The notes under the pieces: generated by a model
The model's input: the letters and a program-made list of their open reading frames with translations, nothing else
What the model was told of the DNA's origin: nothing
The model's database searches: none
Part shown: one piece after another, positions 17,414 through 27,941 of the stretch
Layout of the letters: the number at the start of each line of letters is the position of its first letter
Position numbering within the stretch: the stretch's first letter is position 1
Source: Arthrinium phaeospermum
Lineage: Eukaryota > Ascomycota > Sordariomycetes > Amphisphaeriales > Apiosporaceae
Direction: 5' to 3'
NCBI GenBank assembly: GCA_006503535.1
Contig: QYRS01000006.1
Coordinates: 930,001-994,000, forward strand
DNA: 64,000 nucleotides
Program-made: the position numbers and the translations under genes

Positions 17414-18683
17414 ATGATGACAGGGACGCATTCACTTGGAAGTGTTAAGCGAACGATGGCAGTTTGTGTATTTGTGCATCAGCGAGAATATACCTTGCTA
17501 CATGGCTGCAGTCACTTACAACACTGCACTGCAGATGTCGGTCTGGGTATGGGCTCGCATGGATGTGTAAGCGAGGGCAGCAAAGACTTATCATAGTGGA
17601 CAGGCAACAAGGCAGCGGATCACCAATCAACACGAAATTGTTCGGACTCTACGCACACATATGCTGGTTACTATCGCTTGACGTGAAACAGCCTGCCTCC
17701 TGTATATTATCAGGCACTCATAACAGTCCCTGTACTAAAACGTTGAGCGTTGGACAAGTCGTGCGACTATGCGGGTGCATAATGCACCTATAATCTCTGC
17801 GAATAGGGGACATACCCCTATATTAACATGGGACTTCGACCATCCATATTTGGACACGGCAGCTATCACTTCGTCCCACTGCATTGGTCACGTATAGTTA
17901 GGAGTGGACAGTCCTACGCCGCGTATGACGCCATAGCTCGGTTCCTGACCTGCATCCTCTTTCCTCTGTTACTCGGTATCTTTCTGCCTTGCCAAGATGC
18001 TTGGTGGCCAATGTTGTGTCTCGCATCCGAACGACACCCCCTTTTTAATATCGACCTCACATCCGAATACTACCTACTTATCGGGACCTCCCTTCTCGCA
18101 TCCCTTTCACCACCCTTTATTCCGCACGCAAGCGGGTTTCATTGGAAGTTGGATACGATAAGGAGGTCGTATCCGGGTGCGAGAAGGGCGATGTCAACCG
18201 CCATGGATCAGCAAGAAGAACCAATAGGTCGACCCCTTTCTCCCGTCTCGGCTCGGCATTGAGTTGGCTAGTCGAGGAGTACTTCGAGCTCGCCCCTTTC
18301 CAGAGACACCCCTCAGTCGACGATCTCCGTGGGGAGCCTTTGAGCCTAGTCTTTAGTGCGTGAGCGTATTACTTAGACTGCTGCTTACACACTCTCCTTT
18401 GACAATACCGATTACCAGCCTGTTGCTACACATGAGTTTGCTGGTCCATTATTGCAAACTCACTTGCGCGTGCGGCCCAGATACAGAAGTAGCAGCTGAC
18501 TATTTTACGCTTCGGGGGACACATGTTGGTCGATCCTATGGAGGCCTTCAGGCAACAAGGAGCAAGGGTTGGAGGGCCTACAAATAGAGCTGCCGCCCCC
18601 CCGACTGATTCGGTGGACCTTCCTCTCCTCAAAACGTCTGAGATAGACCTTTTGAACTCATCTCCTGCCCACCGCTTGCTACA
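17414..18683. other. Intergenic, nothing recognised
   Basis: About 1.27 kb, the largest gene-poor gap in the GC-normal part. Frames at 17,464-17,793 and 17,828-18,262 lack motifs. A short inverted repeat (CTTCTCGCATCCC near 18,092 and GGGTGCGAGAAGGG near 18,175) is present. A TACAAATAG element at about 18,579 may serve the next gene. Confidence 0.45.
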
Positions 18684-20209
18684 ATGGGAAATGAACTGAG
18701 TCCTGTCCTTGATGGAGCGACTCGTCTCCTCGCGCTGCTCCTCTCAGACATCGAGAGCGCGGACCTCCCTCCAGTATGTCGAGATTTTGTCGTTCCCGAG
18801 ACAAGCTAACAGTAGCAAAGCACCCAGATGCAATACGCGACCTTTGCACCACAGCTCCAGAGGGGGCGCGCTGGCTCTCCACCCAGATCGAGCGTGAGTT
18901 GGCGCGGACCGACACAACGCCCACGGATCGAGCCTCGGATCATGGGTTGCCAAAGACACTAAAACGACCAAGAGACTCGGATCGACCGTACCAGCCGTCT
19001 AAGCGGGTGCATATGACAGAAGAGCCTCTCCAGACACCTGCTGATGGGCCTCGTGGCCATGACGACCCGTCGTTCGAACAAGGCTCCAAAGTTGGACAGC
19101 GCCAGATCATCAAGCGATTGCGTAGTGAGAACATCACGCTACTCGGTCATCGCCATGAAGCTCTCGAGCAAGTGAAGGAGCTACAGCATTGCGCGAGAGT
19201 AGAGCCGACTAACACGAGCGCCCTCAGTTACGAGAACTACGTCCTCAAGACACAGCTGCTTGATATCGCTACTGCTCGCGAGGGTTCTGGCAAGATCGAA
19301 AAGGGCAGTCTCGGCCCTGGCGAGAGGGACGTCAGCTTCGAGCTCGTACTGGTCGAGGATTTGATTGTTGAAGCGTGCGGCTCGATTCTCTGGTCTAGCT
19401 TGTGGTCTGGTCGGGAGCTGGCTCAGCCAAAGGAAAGTACGAATCCAATGCTTTCCCAGTTGGCCAGAACCCTCTGTGGCTTGAATTACGAATCCTTGGT
19501 GGCACACTGCAAGGAATATCGCATCAGCGGGGACCAAGTCCTCAGGTCGCTGGTAACCACAGCACTCTGGGCCCTTGTATGGAGACACCCCCCTGAAGAC
19601 ACAGTGGCTGAAGAGTCACCGATTCTACGTCATTACAAAAAGCAGGTATCGGCATTATGTAGGTCCTGACCCGAACTCCGATGCGATGAAGACTGGACTG
19701 ACAATTCAGACGGACCTGATGCTCTCCACAAGGTGGAGCTCCTTGCCTACGATTCCTTGGTATCAGAGCCTCACTTCGATACTGACTTCGTTGCCGGCCA
19801 TGCCAAGAGCCTAACGGATTACATGTGCGACATACTTGAGCCGCTACTACTGGACTCCGAGCCGGACATTGAACCAGGAACAGACTTCTTCGAGAACGTC
19901 TTGGCAAGCGCCATCAAACTGGCAGTGAAGCTCCACCTGACCGAGAGGCGCTACATTTGGAAATTTATCCAGCCTGGGAGCAACTTCGACCCGGAGACGA
20001 TGAAGATTGAGCCGGATCGGGCAAGCCAAGTCTCCGGCGGAGACGTTGGGAAGGTCCAGCTGTGTATTTCCCCTGCCGTTTATAGGAGCAAGACCCTGGG
20101 AACAGCCATAAGCGCTTCAGACGACTTGAGCGACTACAAACTCTTTGCCAAGGCTCAAGTAATAGTCCGTGGGCTACAAGATGAAAAGGAGGAAGATCGA
20201 GGTCGATAG
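18684..20209 (+). CDS. 475-residue unknown protein, basic/disordered middle and helical C-half
   Basis: Exons 18,684-18,773, 18,821-19,658 and 19,710-20,209. Intron 1 (47 bp) has branch AGCTAACA; intron 2 (51 bp) has donor GTAGGT and branch ACTGACA and keeps the frame, giving ...HYKKQVSALYGPDALHKVEL. Start MGNELSPVLDGATRLLALLL. Residues about 75-105 contain a likely nuclear localisation signal (KRPRDSDRPYQPSKR). Residues about 125-180 are coiled-coil-like (QIIKRLRSENITLLGHRHEA). The last 270 residues are an alpha/beta mix rich in Leu and acidic residues without a motif I know. It lies just upstream of, and in the same direction as, the second HIUase-like/AT-hook gene. Function unknown; nuclear location is inferred. 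Confidence 0.6.
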
Positions 20210-20434
20210 TCAACCCTAGCAACCAATCAAGTTCGATCCCAAAAACGCAAAGACAATAGCGGTTGACGCAAGGGCTTGTAGCCGTGCCTATTTGTAGTGC
20301 ATTCGGTTGGCGCGCGGCTCTAAAGACGCGTGTACGCCGCGCGGCACCCAGACGTCGGCGCTTAATATCAGTACCGAATCTTGGGGTAAGTAACATGCAG
20401 AGTGAACAAACCCCCAGTGCCGGGATGCACAGCC

Positions 20435-20442
20435 TATTTAAG
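20435..20442 (+). promoter_or_regulatory. TATA-like element of HIUase-like/AT-hook paralog 2
   Basis: TATTTAAG, about 55 bp upstream of the ATG at 20,494. An in-frame extension back to 20,263 crosses this element, so the ATG at 20,494 (ATCAACATGGCC) is the better start. Confidence 0.5.
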
Positions 20443-20493
20443 CCCACAATTTGCTCTAACCTGCCAGCACTGCTGATGCAAGCATCAATCAAC

Positions 20494-21150
20494 ATGGCCC
20501 CTCTTGCATGCAAAGCTTTGGACGACAACGAAGTGCCGCTTGTTGGGCTTCGAGTTATCCTCGAGTGCTTCAATGGCGAGGCTTTGACGTACGAAGCATA
20601 CACTACCTTCGACGGGACTGTTGACGCTTGGTCGCCTGTCCCAGATCCCTCCAACCCGGACAGTTCGGGACCCTCCATCCGCCTGGACTCCCGGGAGTTC
20701 ATCTCGTACCGCTTGACCTTCTACACAGCCGAGCATGCCCTGGACACAATCTGCCCCTGGCCATCGGTTCAGATCGATATGCACCTAAGAGGCGAGGAAC
20801 ACTACTTCGTCACCATGGTTCACAGGCCCACCGGCTACCAAGTCCAAGTCGATGCTGAGTTGGGAGACGGCTCGACCCCCGGTACCCAGTCTGCAGCCAA
20901 TCGAGTCCAAACCAACCCAGCACCGAAGGCATTGCCACCCGGTCGTCCTCCGTTGCAGTCGCTGCAATGCGAAGACCTGGCAGATGTGCAAATGCTGTTC
21001 GAAACGTGCGGGCCTCCGGTATCGCCCACGACGACACAGCAACCCAGGAAGAGGGGTAGGCCCAGGAAGACAGCTGGGGCCCCGAAGGTGGCGAGGAAAA
21101 GGGGCAGACCACGCAAATACCCAATTCAAGCTACGTCGGAAGATTTGTGA
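20494..21150 (+). CDS. HIU hydrolase/transthyretin-like domain fused to two AT-hooks (paralog 2)
   Basis: 218 residues. The N-terminal 120 residues align with paralog 1 throughout (ECFN, LTYE, GT-AW, RLT-Y, D-IC-WPSV, TGYQV/MGYQV), at roughly 40-45% identity by eye. This copy keeps more of the HIUase C-terminal strand (EHYFVTMVHRPTGYQV against the HYHVPLLLSPxGY pattern), but the opening His is Lys (KALD), the Arg of the DGR turn is missing and no YRGS follows, so catalysis is unlikely. A disordered Pro-rich linker leads to two AT-hooks, PRKRGRPRK (184-192) and RKRGRPRK (201-208). The duplicate fusion, both copies in the same cluster and same direction 5 kb apart, indicates an old tandem or segmental duplication. 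It is likely to sit on AT-rich DNA. Confidence 0.72.
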   Translation: MAPLACKALDDNEVPLVGLRVILECFNGEALTYEAYTTFDGTVDAWSPVPDPSNPDSSGPSIRLDSREFISYRLTFYTAEHALDTICPWPSVQIDMHLRGEEHYFVTMVHRPTGYQVQVDAELGDGSTPGTQSAANRVQTNPAPKALPPGRPPLQSLQCEDLADVQMLFETCGPPVSPTTTQQPRKRGRPRKTAGAPKVARKRGRPRKYPIQATSEDL

Positions 21151-21742
21151 GAGGCCCATGTCGATTGTTGGTGCAGGCTCGGGTGACAAGAATGTCGGGA
21201 AAGAATTGACCGGTTGGCGTCGTGTACTTAGTGTCTTTGAGCTGGTCCTGGCGACCGTTTCGTAATCAACTATTATTCAACGTGTTCTTCGTTACACCAT
21301 GGTCTGCTATCTGGGGGCTTCCATGTCTCACGCCATCCGGTAAGAAGACTCAGTGTCTTGATCAATGACTACCTTTTTCCAGCCACTGGGAGGCTTGGGT
21401 TGGTTGACCAGGGCGACCAGCGTGTGCAGCGCAAACAGGCAAGAGATCCGCGGAATTGCACGCAGCCGACATTGCTGTACCAGCCCTCTGCCGTGCCCTC
21501 TGTCTCGCTGCCTTGCAACTTGAGGCGGGCGCGGGGTTGGGAGAAAGGGGCGCCGGGCCCAAGAGGCGAAGATTGCCTTGGTCCTTCTGCACCCTCTCTT
21601 CAGCGACCAATCGGGTCTCCGTATCGGCAGGGCGTCCCTGGACAGGCCTCGTCTCTTGGCTGCTGCTGCCTGACAGGGCAGACGAGCCAGAAAGGGGCCT
21701 CGGAACGGGGGTTGATGATACCGAGATAGAGAGGAAAGGAAC
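21151..21742. other. Intergenic, nothing recognised
   Basis: Long overlapping frames on both strands are an effect of high GC; none has a motif. It should contain the upstream promoter of the gene at 21,881. Confidence 0.45.
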
Positions 21743-21750
21743 TATAAAAG
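21743..21750 (+). promoter_or_regulatory. TATA box of the gene at 21,881
   Basis: TATAAAAG about 130 bp upstream of the ATG. The 5'UTR between contains four tandem copies of a CCCATCTTCTT unit (about 21,796-21,832). Confidence 0.6.
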
Positions 21751-21880
21751 GGTGTCGTTGGCCTCCCCTCCCTGTGTGTCTCCATCTCTCATTCTTCCCA
21801 TCTTCTTCCCATCTTCTTCCCATCTTCTTCCCACTTGCCTTCCCTCCAGAACCTTGAGATTTCCCCATCACTCAACCACC

Positions 21881-22600
21881 ATGCAAGCACCATCGAGCAA
21901 GGCACCCCGCAACAACAACAACAACAACAACAAGCACAAGCACAACCCATCCACCAATATGCCCAGCTCCAGTCTCCATCAGCTCATCGTTGCTGGTAGG
22001 TCCTCCAGCGTCCGCGAGGAGGACGGCGAGTCCACCACCAGTGAGGGCACAGCTACATCCAGGACCATGAGCCTCGGACCTCTCGAGTCACCTCAAGCCC
22101 ATGAGACCAAGAAGCGGTCGAGCAGTCACCTCGACGACGACGACAACGACGACAGCGGTCTGGAGACGCTTGCCAACGCCGCATCCGCTATCAGTGGTGC
22201 GCCAGCAGACCAATCCAAGCCTCGGAAGAGTCCCAAGTTGAGCCACGGTGGCGCCTGCGAGGAAAGCGCCACGGACTCTGCGGCGGCCAATCGCCAATTG
22301 AGCGTGCTGAAGAGGAAGTTGGGTCAGCTGGAAGACAATGCGTACTTGGAGATGCAGAAAGAGGTGGAAGAGCTCAAGGGGAGATTGCAGAAGATCACTG
22401 AGATCGACAGCTCAGCCTATCTTCAGATGAGTGTGTTGATATCGATGGCTCGGGAGTTTGTCGAGGCCTCGGGGGAATTGGGCGAGGAGAACAGGGCTGT
22501 GTTGGACCAGTGTGACGATCAGTTTGGCGAGTCGCTGCCCCGCGTTGCTTCGGTGAAGAAGCTACAGCGCGCCATCTTTGGACTACTTGGTTCACATTGA
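21881..22600 (+). CDS. Disordered protein with short coiled coil, unknown function
   Basis: 239 residues from an ATG in good context (CAACCACCATGC). The head is low-complexity (an Asn run coded by AAC repeats, then KHKHN), then Ser/Thr-rich. An acidic run (LDDDDNDDSG) follows, and a basic KPRKSPKLS patch. Residues about 150-235 are helical: LSVLKRKLGQLEDNAYLEMQ, EELKGRLQKI, then SMAREFVEASGELGEENRAV. The layout (disordered head, acid run, coiled coil) resembles the products at 4206, 6440 and 9009 without obvious homology. Possibly a nuclear regulator; no function can be assigned. Confidence 0.6.
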   Translation: MQAPSSKAPRNNNNNNNKHKHNPSTNMPSSSLHQLIVAGRSSSVREEDGESTTSEGTATSRTMSLGPLESPQAHETKKRSSSHLDDDDNDDSGLETLANAASAISGAPADQSKPRKSPKLSHGGACEESATDSAAANRQLSVLKRKLGQLEDNAYLEMQKEVEELKGRLQKITEIDSSAYLQMSVLISMAREFVEASGELGEENRAVLDQCDDQFGESLPRVASVKKLQRAIFGLLGSH

Positions 22601-22793
22601 TGTCTCTTGGCGTGTACTTGAGAAGTACAGACTGGCACTGGCGCTATGTAAGGACAATGAGGATACGTTTGCGAGTAATACAGTCAGAGTTTCATACACA
22701 GATACGCCCGTACTCCACTACCACAGAACACCAGTCCAGCTGGTGGCATATGTCGATACGCCGGTACCTCACCAATAAAACAATAAATACCCT

Positions 22794-25177
22794 TCATTGT
22801 CCATCGAACTGCCTGACCCTTTCCCTCCAACCGTAGACCTGCATGCCGTCGGGGAGAACCGATCTAGGAAAATGGCCTATCCCATGCAACCCTTGTGCAT
22901 GACACACAAAATCCTCGACGTGGAGAAGTGATGTCAAGCATCCTGTATACGGGCATGTGAAACAAGTCGTTCCTTTCTCACGAGGGAGTTGATGATCGGG
23001 CTTGATGCATCCCTTGTCAGTAAAGTGCTGCTGAAAGATGTGCCTTCCCAGACTATCGATGCGAGTAAAAGTGTGAGCCCTCCTGCGAAGCCCATATGTT
23101 GTCTCTTGGCGACAAAAAGGGCACCCCATGTCCTTGGGTGGTTGAAAGCGGAATGTGCTCTGATATTGCCTCATGGGGTCGTCCGACGCAGTACAAGTCT
23201 TGGCCTTCTTGGGTGGCAGAGGCTGCGGGCCCGTATCGTGACGACGTCGCTTGCCAAATTTCTCGGGGGTTTCCCTCATTTGGGCAAGTGCCGCCAGCCT
23301 ATCTACCAGTCGTATTCGTAGCCCGTCGAGGTCCGCGACGCTGTTCGGGTCGGCACACTGATGCAGAATGTCGGAGACCTGCCGCCGCTCCTCGAGTTCG
23401 TATGATAGGCCAGGAAGCTCGGTTGGCGCCCTCGGCTGCTCCACTGTCCGGTTTTGCTGACGGACCTCGACGTCGTCTGCGGAGGTGTGGAACTCCTTGA
23501 TGGAACGCCCGAGGCACTCATTCCGCAGATAAGTACGAAGGCTGTGGACTCTGCCTTCAGCAACGGAATGCTTCCTCAACAGCGCAGCCGCCTCCGCAGT
23601 CCCATCTTGCCTGGCCCGCCTAATGGTGCCAAACGACTTGCGAAGCTTTTCGGTGACCTGGTCACGGGCAGTGATTGCGGAAAGGAGCTCAGGATGGTCC
23701 TTGATGGAATCCTTCTGATCATTCGTGAGTTTCGTCGGTGCTGAGCCATTGCGAGGTATGCGCCCAATGGCACGGATGAGGTCATCTTGAGGAGTACTAC
23801 CGAAATATATGGACTGCACATCTCTGTCGACGAACTCGGGCATGTAGTACTGGCGGTACACCGTAGATGTACCCCCGCTGTGTCCCATAATCTGGTTCCT
23901 TTCCTCGGGAAGAACCGTCTTGGTAAGAAGTCTGCCGCTAGCACGCCGGAGGTCGTAGAACATCAACTGGTCTTCATACCCACAAGATCTACCCAGTCGC
24001 ACGAGAGCGGAGCGAGCTTGAGCGTATTCGTATGGTCTGTTCTCGTCGGAGCGTAGCCCCATGTCGCGAAAGATGGGTCGATCCAGCTCGGAGCTTCGGA
24101 GCGTCAGACGAATGCGGTCCTTGTTGGCGGGCACACGCAGCTGGTAGACCTGTTCCAGGTCTTTGACGCCAATAAACGCATCGTCCGCCAGGGCCAAGGC
24201 CAAGACTCCAACCACAGGGCAGTGGATCAGATTGATCTCCTCGTGAAACCCAAACGCGGTAGGCGTCCGTTTCCCCCCTCGCCGCTTCGTCTCTTTGAGG
24301 CGCACCGTCATCGTAAGGCGGGGTCGAACACCGTCACTAGAGGGGAACAGGGCAAATTCGATATCTCCGTATCTTAACTCCAGCAGTGCTCCAGGACGGG
24401 TAGAAGTGGCACCGGCAATGATCAGAATCATGGCGAGCTGCAGTCGCATCCGTTCGTGCGGAAATACCTCGGTGTCCAGGATCCAATGATGGGTCAGGAG
24501 CAAGTCGAGGTCCTCGACGTACAAGGCAGACTTCTGCGCCCTTGGCTCAAGTGACAAGTGGAACTGATCCTTGAGATCCTGGGTGATGAACTGATTTCCA
24601 TGAGTACCTGTCTTAGGACACAAGAGATATAGCTGATGACATACATTATTGATCTCGCTCAGTACAGGCTGCTCCATCCATACTAGGGCGTTGGCAGCAT
24701 ATATCAGGCTCAACGTCTTCCAGTAGGTCTGGATGGTCGAGAGCTTCTTGATTCGCCCATGCTTGACGCGCCAAGCCAGGTACGCTTTGAAGAGAACCAC
24801 ATCGGCAGCCCGGAGTGCATCGTCCGGGTCGCGATTGGATATGCGACAGAATCTAGCGCCGATCAGCTCAAATGCCGTCCAAGGATCATGGGATAGGAAT
24901 ATGCTTACTTCACCCAGAACTTCTTTTGTGATGAGAGAATGCCCACGGTCCTTTTCGCATATGTTTTCCGGGTTGGCCCTGATTCGGTATACAGACGAAC
25001 AAGCTCAGCAATTTCGTCAGACTCTCTTGTGCCACTAAGATCTTCGGATGATTGATCTTCATTAAGAGCGTCAGAATCGTTGCTGCTGTCATCTGTGAGC
25101 GAGTCGTTGGGCGAAAGAAGGACCGAGTCCGGGGCATCGCGGAACGCGCCGCGGGGATAATGGCGATTGCCACGCAT
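22794..25177 (-). CDS. DUF3435 tyrosine recombinase with C-terminal C2H2-like fingers (Starship captain-type)
   Basis: Exons 24,909-25,177 and 22,794-24,852 (minus) give 775 residues; the 56-bp intron has donor GTAAGC, branch GCTGATC and acceptor GCTAG. I start at MRGNRHYPRG (context TAAACATGCG); the frame extends to a Met at 25,312 (820 residues) through UTR-like sequence. The DUF3435 core is complete: STIQTYWKTLSLIYAAN, the catalytic Arg in STRPGALLELRY (R242), LVHCP/ADDAF-type middle, the box FYDLRRASGR (R392), GHSGGTSTVYRQYYMPE (H414, Y425/Y426), and FVDRDVQSIYFGSTPQDDLI. A basic NLS-like stretch lies near 624-642. Two C2H2-like fingers close the protein (C667, C670, H694, H699 and C723, C728, H741, H746). 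The catalytic set R-R-H-Y appears intact. In Starship elements the captain is the first gene and points into the cargo; here that means the element extends leftwards from about 25.3 kb. Confidence 0.88.
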
Positions 25178-25339
25178 GTTTACTGTGAGGAACAGTGGGA
25201 AGTAGGGAAGACAGGGAGAAGTGAATGTTCGCATACTGGATAAGTAGGCGTTTTGGATGGTGTGGCCGGGGAAGCGGCCGGCGCTAAGCGGCACATGAAC
25301 AAGCGAAGACAATAGTAGCGTTAAAGCGGCGTGTGAATA

Positions 25340-25359
25340 ATACGTTAGAAGTAACGTAT
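25340..25359. repeat. Inverted repeat at the boundary to the AT-rich block
   Basis: ATACGTTA-GAAG-TAACGTAT, perfect 8-bp arms around a 4-base spacer, about 160 bp upstream of the preferred recombinase start and right where base composition changes from about half GC to nearly pure A/T. It is a candidate terminal or recombinase-binding sequence; no partner at a far end has been identified. Confidence 0.5.
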
Positions 25360-25739
25360 ATTATATACCTACTTTAATCGAAATATCGTTAAAAGTTTTA
25401 TTTTTAAAGTAAAAAAATTTAAAAAATTTATTCTTTTTTAATTATATTATTATTTAAATTTAAAATTTAAAAAATATATTTAATATACTTTTTAATTATT
25501 TAAATATTTACTTTTAATAAGCTATTTAATAAATTATAAAAAAATTAATAAAAAAATAAAAATTATCAATAAATAATATTATTAATTAATTAATTATTAA
25601 ATTTAATAAAAATTTAAAAAACTTGAATTCCCTTTTTATATATTTATTTAAATAAATATAAATATAATTTTAAATTTTTATTATTTAATAAATTATATTA
25701 AAATTAATTTAAAATATTATTTTATAACATTAAAATTGA

Positions 25740-26835
25740 ATCTTTTTTTATTTTAATATAATATAATATTTTATTAAAATAATATAATAAAATGATTTTT
25801 ATTAATAAATTAATATATTTATAATAATTAATTAATAATTAATTAATAATAATAATTATATAAAATTTTTTTTATTAATTTTAACTTATTTTTTTAAATT
25901 TATTTCTTATTTATTTATAAAAACTTTTTCCCTTTAATTAATTAAATTAATTCGCGATTTTATAATATTCACTTTTATTAAATTTATTAAATTTTATAAT
26001 TTTTGAAATTTTATTTTTATTATATATATATAAATATATTATCTTATTTAATAATTTTAATAACGATTTTTATTATTATATTTTTATATAATATAAATTA
26101 TATATAAAAGATTATATATTATAATAATTTAAAAGGGATATTATTAAATATAATTTTAAATATTTTAAAATTAAATTTATTAAAAATAATAAAATAATTA
26201 TACAAATAAAGTTTTTTAAAAAATTAAAATTTAATTATTAATATAACGGCGTCGATTTTATTAAAATTATTGAAAATACTTTTTATAAATATATAATATA
26301 ATAATATTATTATTAAATTATTATAATATATAAATAATATTATAAATATATAATAATATAAAAAAGATTAAAATTAAATAAAAATAATAATAAAAATTAT
26401 ATATTTATATAATAAAAATTATAAATTTTAAAAAATATTTATTATAAAAATTTATATTTATTTTTAAAAGTATTTTTTAAAAATATATATAAAATCGATA
26501 TTTATAATATTAATTTTAAAAACTTTATTATTTAATATAAATAATTTTTAATAAATTTTAAATTTATATAATATAATATTATAATTTTTTTTTAATTTAT
26601 AATATTTTAATTTTTAATATAAAAAAAAAATTATACTTAAAAATTATAATAAAAAAAAGATTTAATATTTATTATTTATTATTATTAAAAGTTTAATATT
26701 TTTAATTTTATTATTTAAAGTATTTATTTATTTTAATATAAAATTATTATAAATTTATTTTATTATTTATTTATTTTATAATATATATTATTTAAGGTTA
26801 AAGAATATAAAATAATATATATATTAAAAAAAACC
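25740..26835 (+). repeat. LTR-like repeat, form B, copy 1 (heavily mutated)
   Basis: Shares with the copies at 46,610 and 52,745 a middle section starting AATTAATTCGCGATTTTATA and the end section TTATTTAATATAAATAATTT. Edges are approximate because of mutation. Confidence 0.6.
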
Positions 26836-27390
26836 TTTTTTAATAAAGTAAATAAATAAATTTATTTTAAAAAAATTTATTATTAATATTTATTAATAAA
26901 AATATTAATAAGAAATTAAATAAATTTATTATTATATTTTTTAATAAAGTTTATTAAATTATTAATATATAAAAAATTTTTATTAATTTTAATAAAAGGT
27001 TATTTAAAAGTTTAAAATATAAATTTTTATATTTTTTAATTTTTTTAATTTAATATTTATTAATTTATTAATATTATAATTAATATTATTATAATTTAAA
27101 AAAATATATAAAACGCGTTAAATAATTTAATAATAAATAAAATAAATTAAATCGATAAATTTAATTAATTAAATTAATTAAATAAAAGAAAATAAAAATT
27201 ATAATAATTATATAATAAGATTTAATATTTAATAAATATAAAAAGAAATTAAAGTTATTAATAAATAAATTTTAATATAAATATATAAATTTTAAATTTA
27301 ATTTAATTTTAATATTAATTAAGGTTTAATTAAAAATTAAAAAATTAAAATTAATTTTTATTAAAATATTATATTAATTAATTAATTAAA

Positions 27391-27941
27391 TTTTTAATTT
27401 ATAAATTTAATAAATAAGTAATTAAATATAAAATATATATTAAATTAAAAGTTTAAATTCTTTTAAAGGCGTTATTATTTAACTTTTATTATAATAAAAA
27501 GTAGGGTTTTTATTATATTATATTAAATTAATAAAAATTAATAAACTAATTTAATTTAATTATAATTAATATATATCGATTAAATATATTAATATTTATA
27601 TAAAAGATTTATTAAAAATTAATTATATTATATAATACCGGATTTAAATCCGGGATTTAATATATAATATTTAAATTTAAATTTAATAATTAAACTGATT
27701 AATTAAAAATTTATTATATTTATTAAAATTTTATTTAATATTATTATTTATATATTATAATAAATTTAATATAATTTTTTCGATATAGTTTTTTAATTAA
27801 TAAAATACCTATTTTTTTAAATTTATATTTATTTTATAAAATTTATTTATTAAATTAATTTAATTTAATTAATTAAATTATATAATAGTTTTATTATAAA
27901 ATAAAGTTTATTTATATTTAAATTAAATTAATAAATAAAAA
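27391..27941 (+). mobile_element. tRNA-derived retroposon (SINE-like), copy 1, most decayed
   Basis: Aligns along its length with the three better-preserved copies: TTTTTAATTTATAAATTTAA for the tRNA-like head, TTTTAAAGGCGTTATT after the B-box region, CGGATTTAAATCCGG in the middle, and a short A-run at the end. It is flanked by an exact 15-bp duplication, AATTAATTAATTAAA at 27,376-27,390 and 27,942-27,956. Nearly all C/G outside CpG is lost. Confidence 0.75.

Noticed and set aside
17828..18262. A 144-residue gene
   Set aside because: No motif, no clear promoter, unbiased composition and no splice continuation; it looks like a chance frame.
21358..21880. Genes on both strands
   Set aside because: Overlapping frames without motifs in the promoter and 5'UTR region of the gene at 21,881; composition is driven by GC and CT repeats.
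22989..25243. Plus-strand frames opposite the recombinase
   Set aside because: Shadows of the DUF3435 coding sequence.
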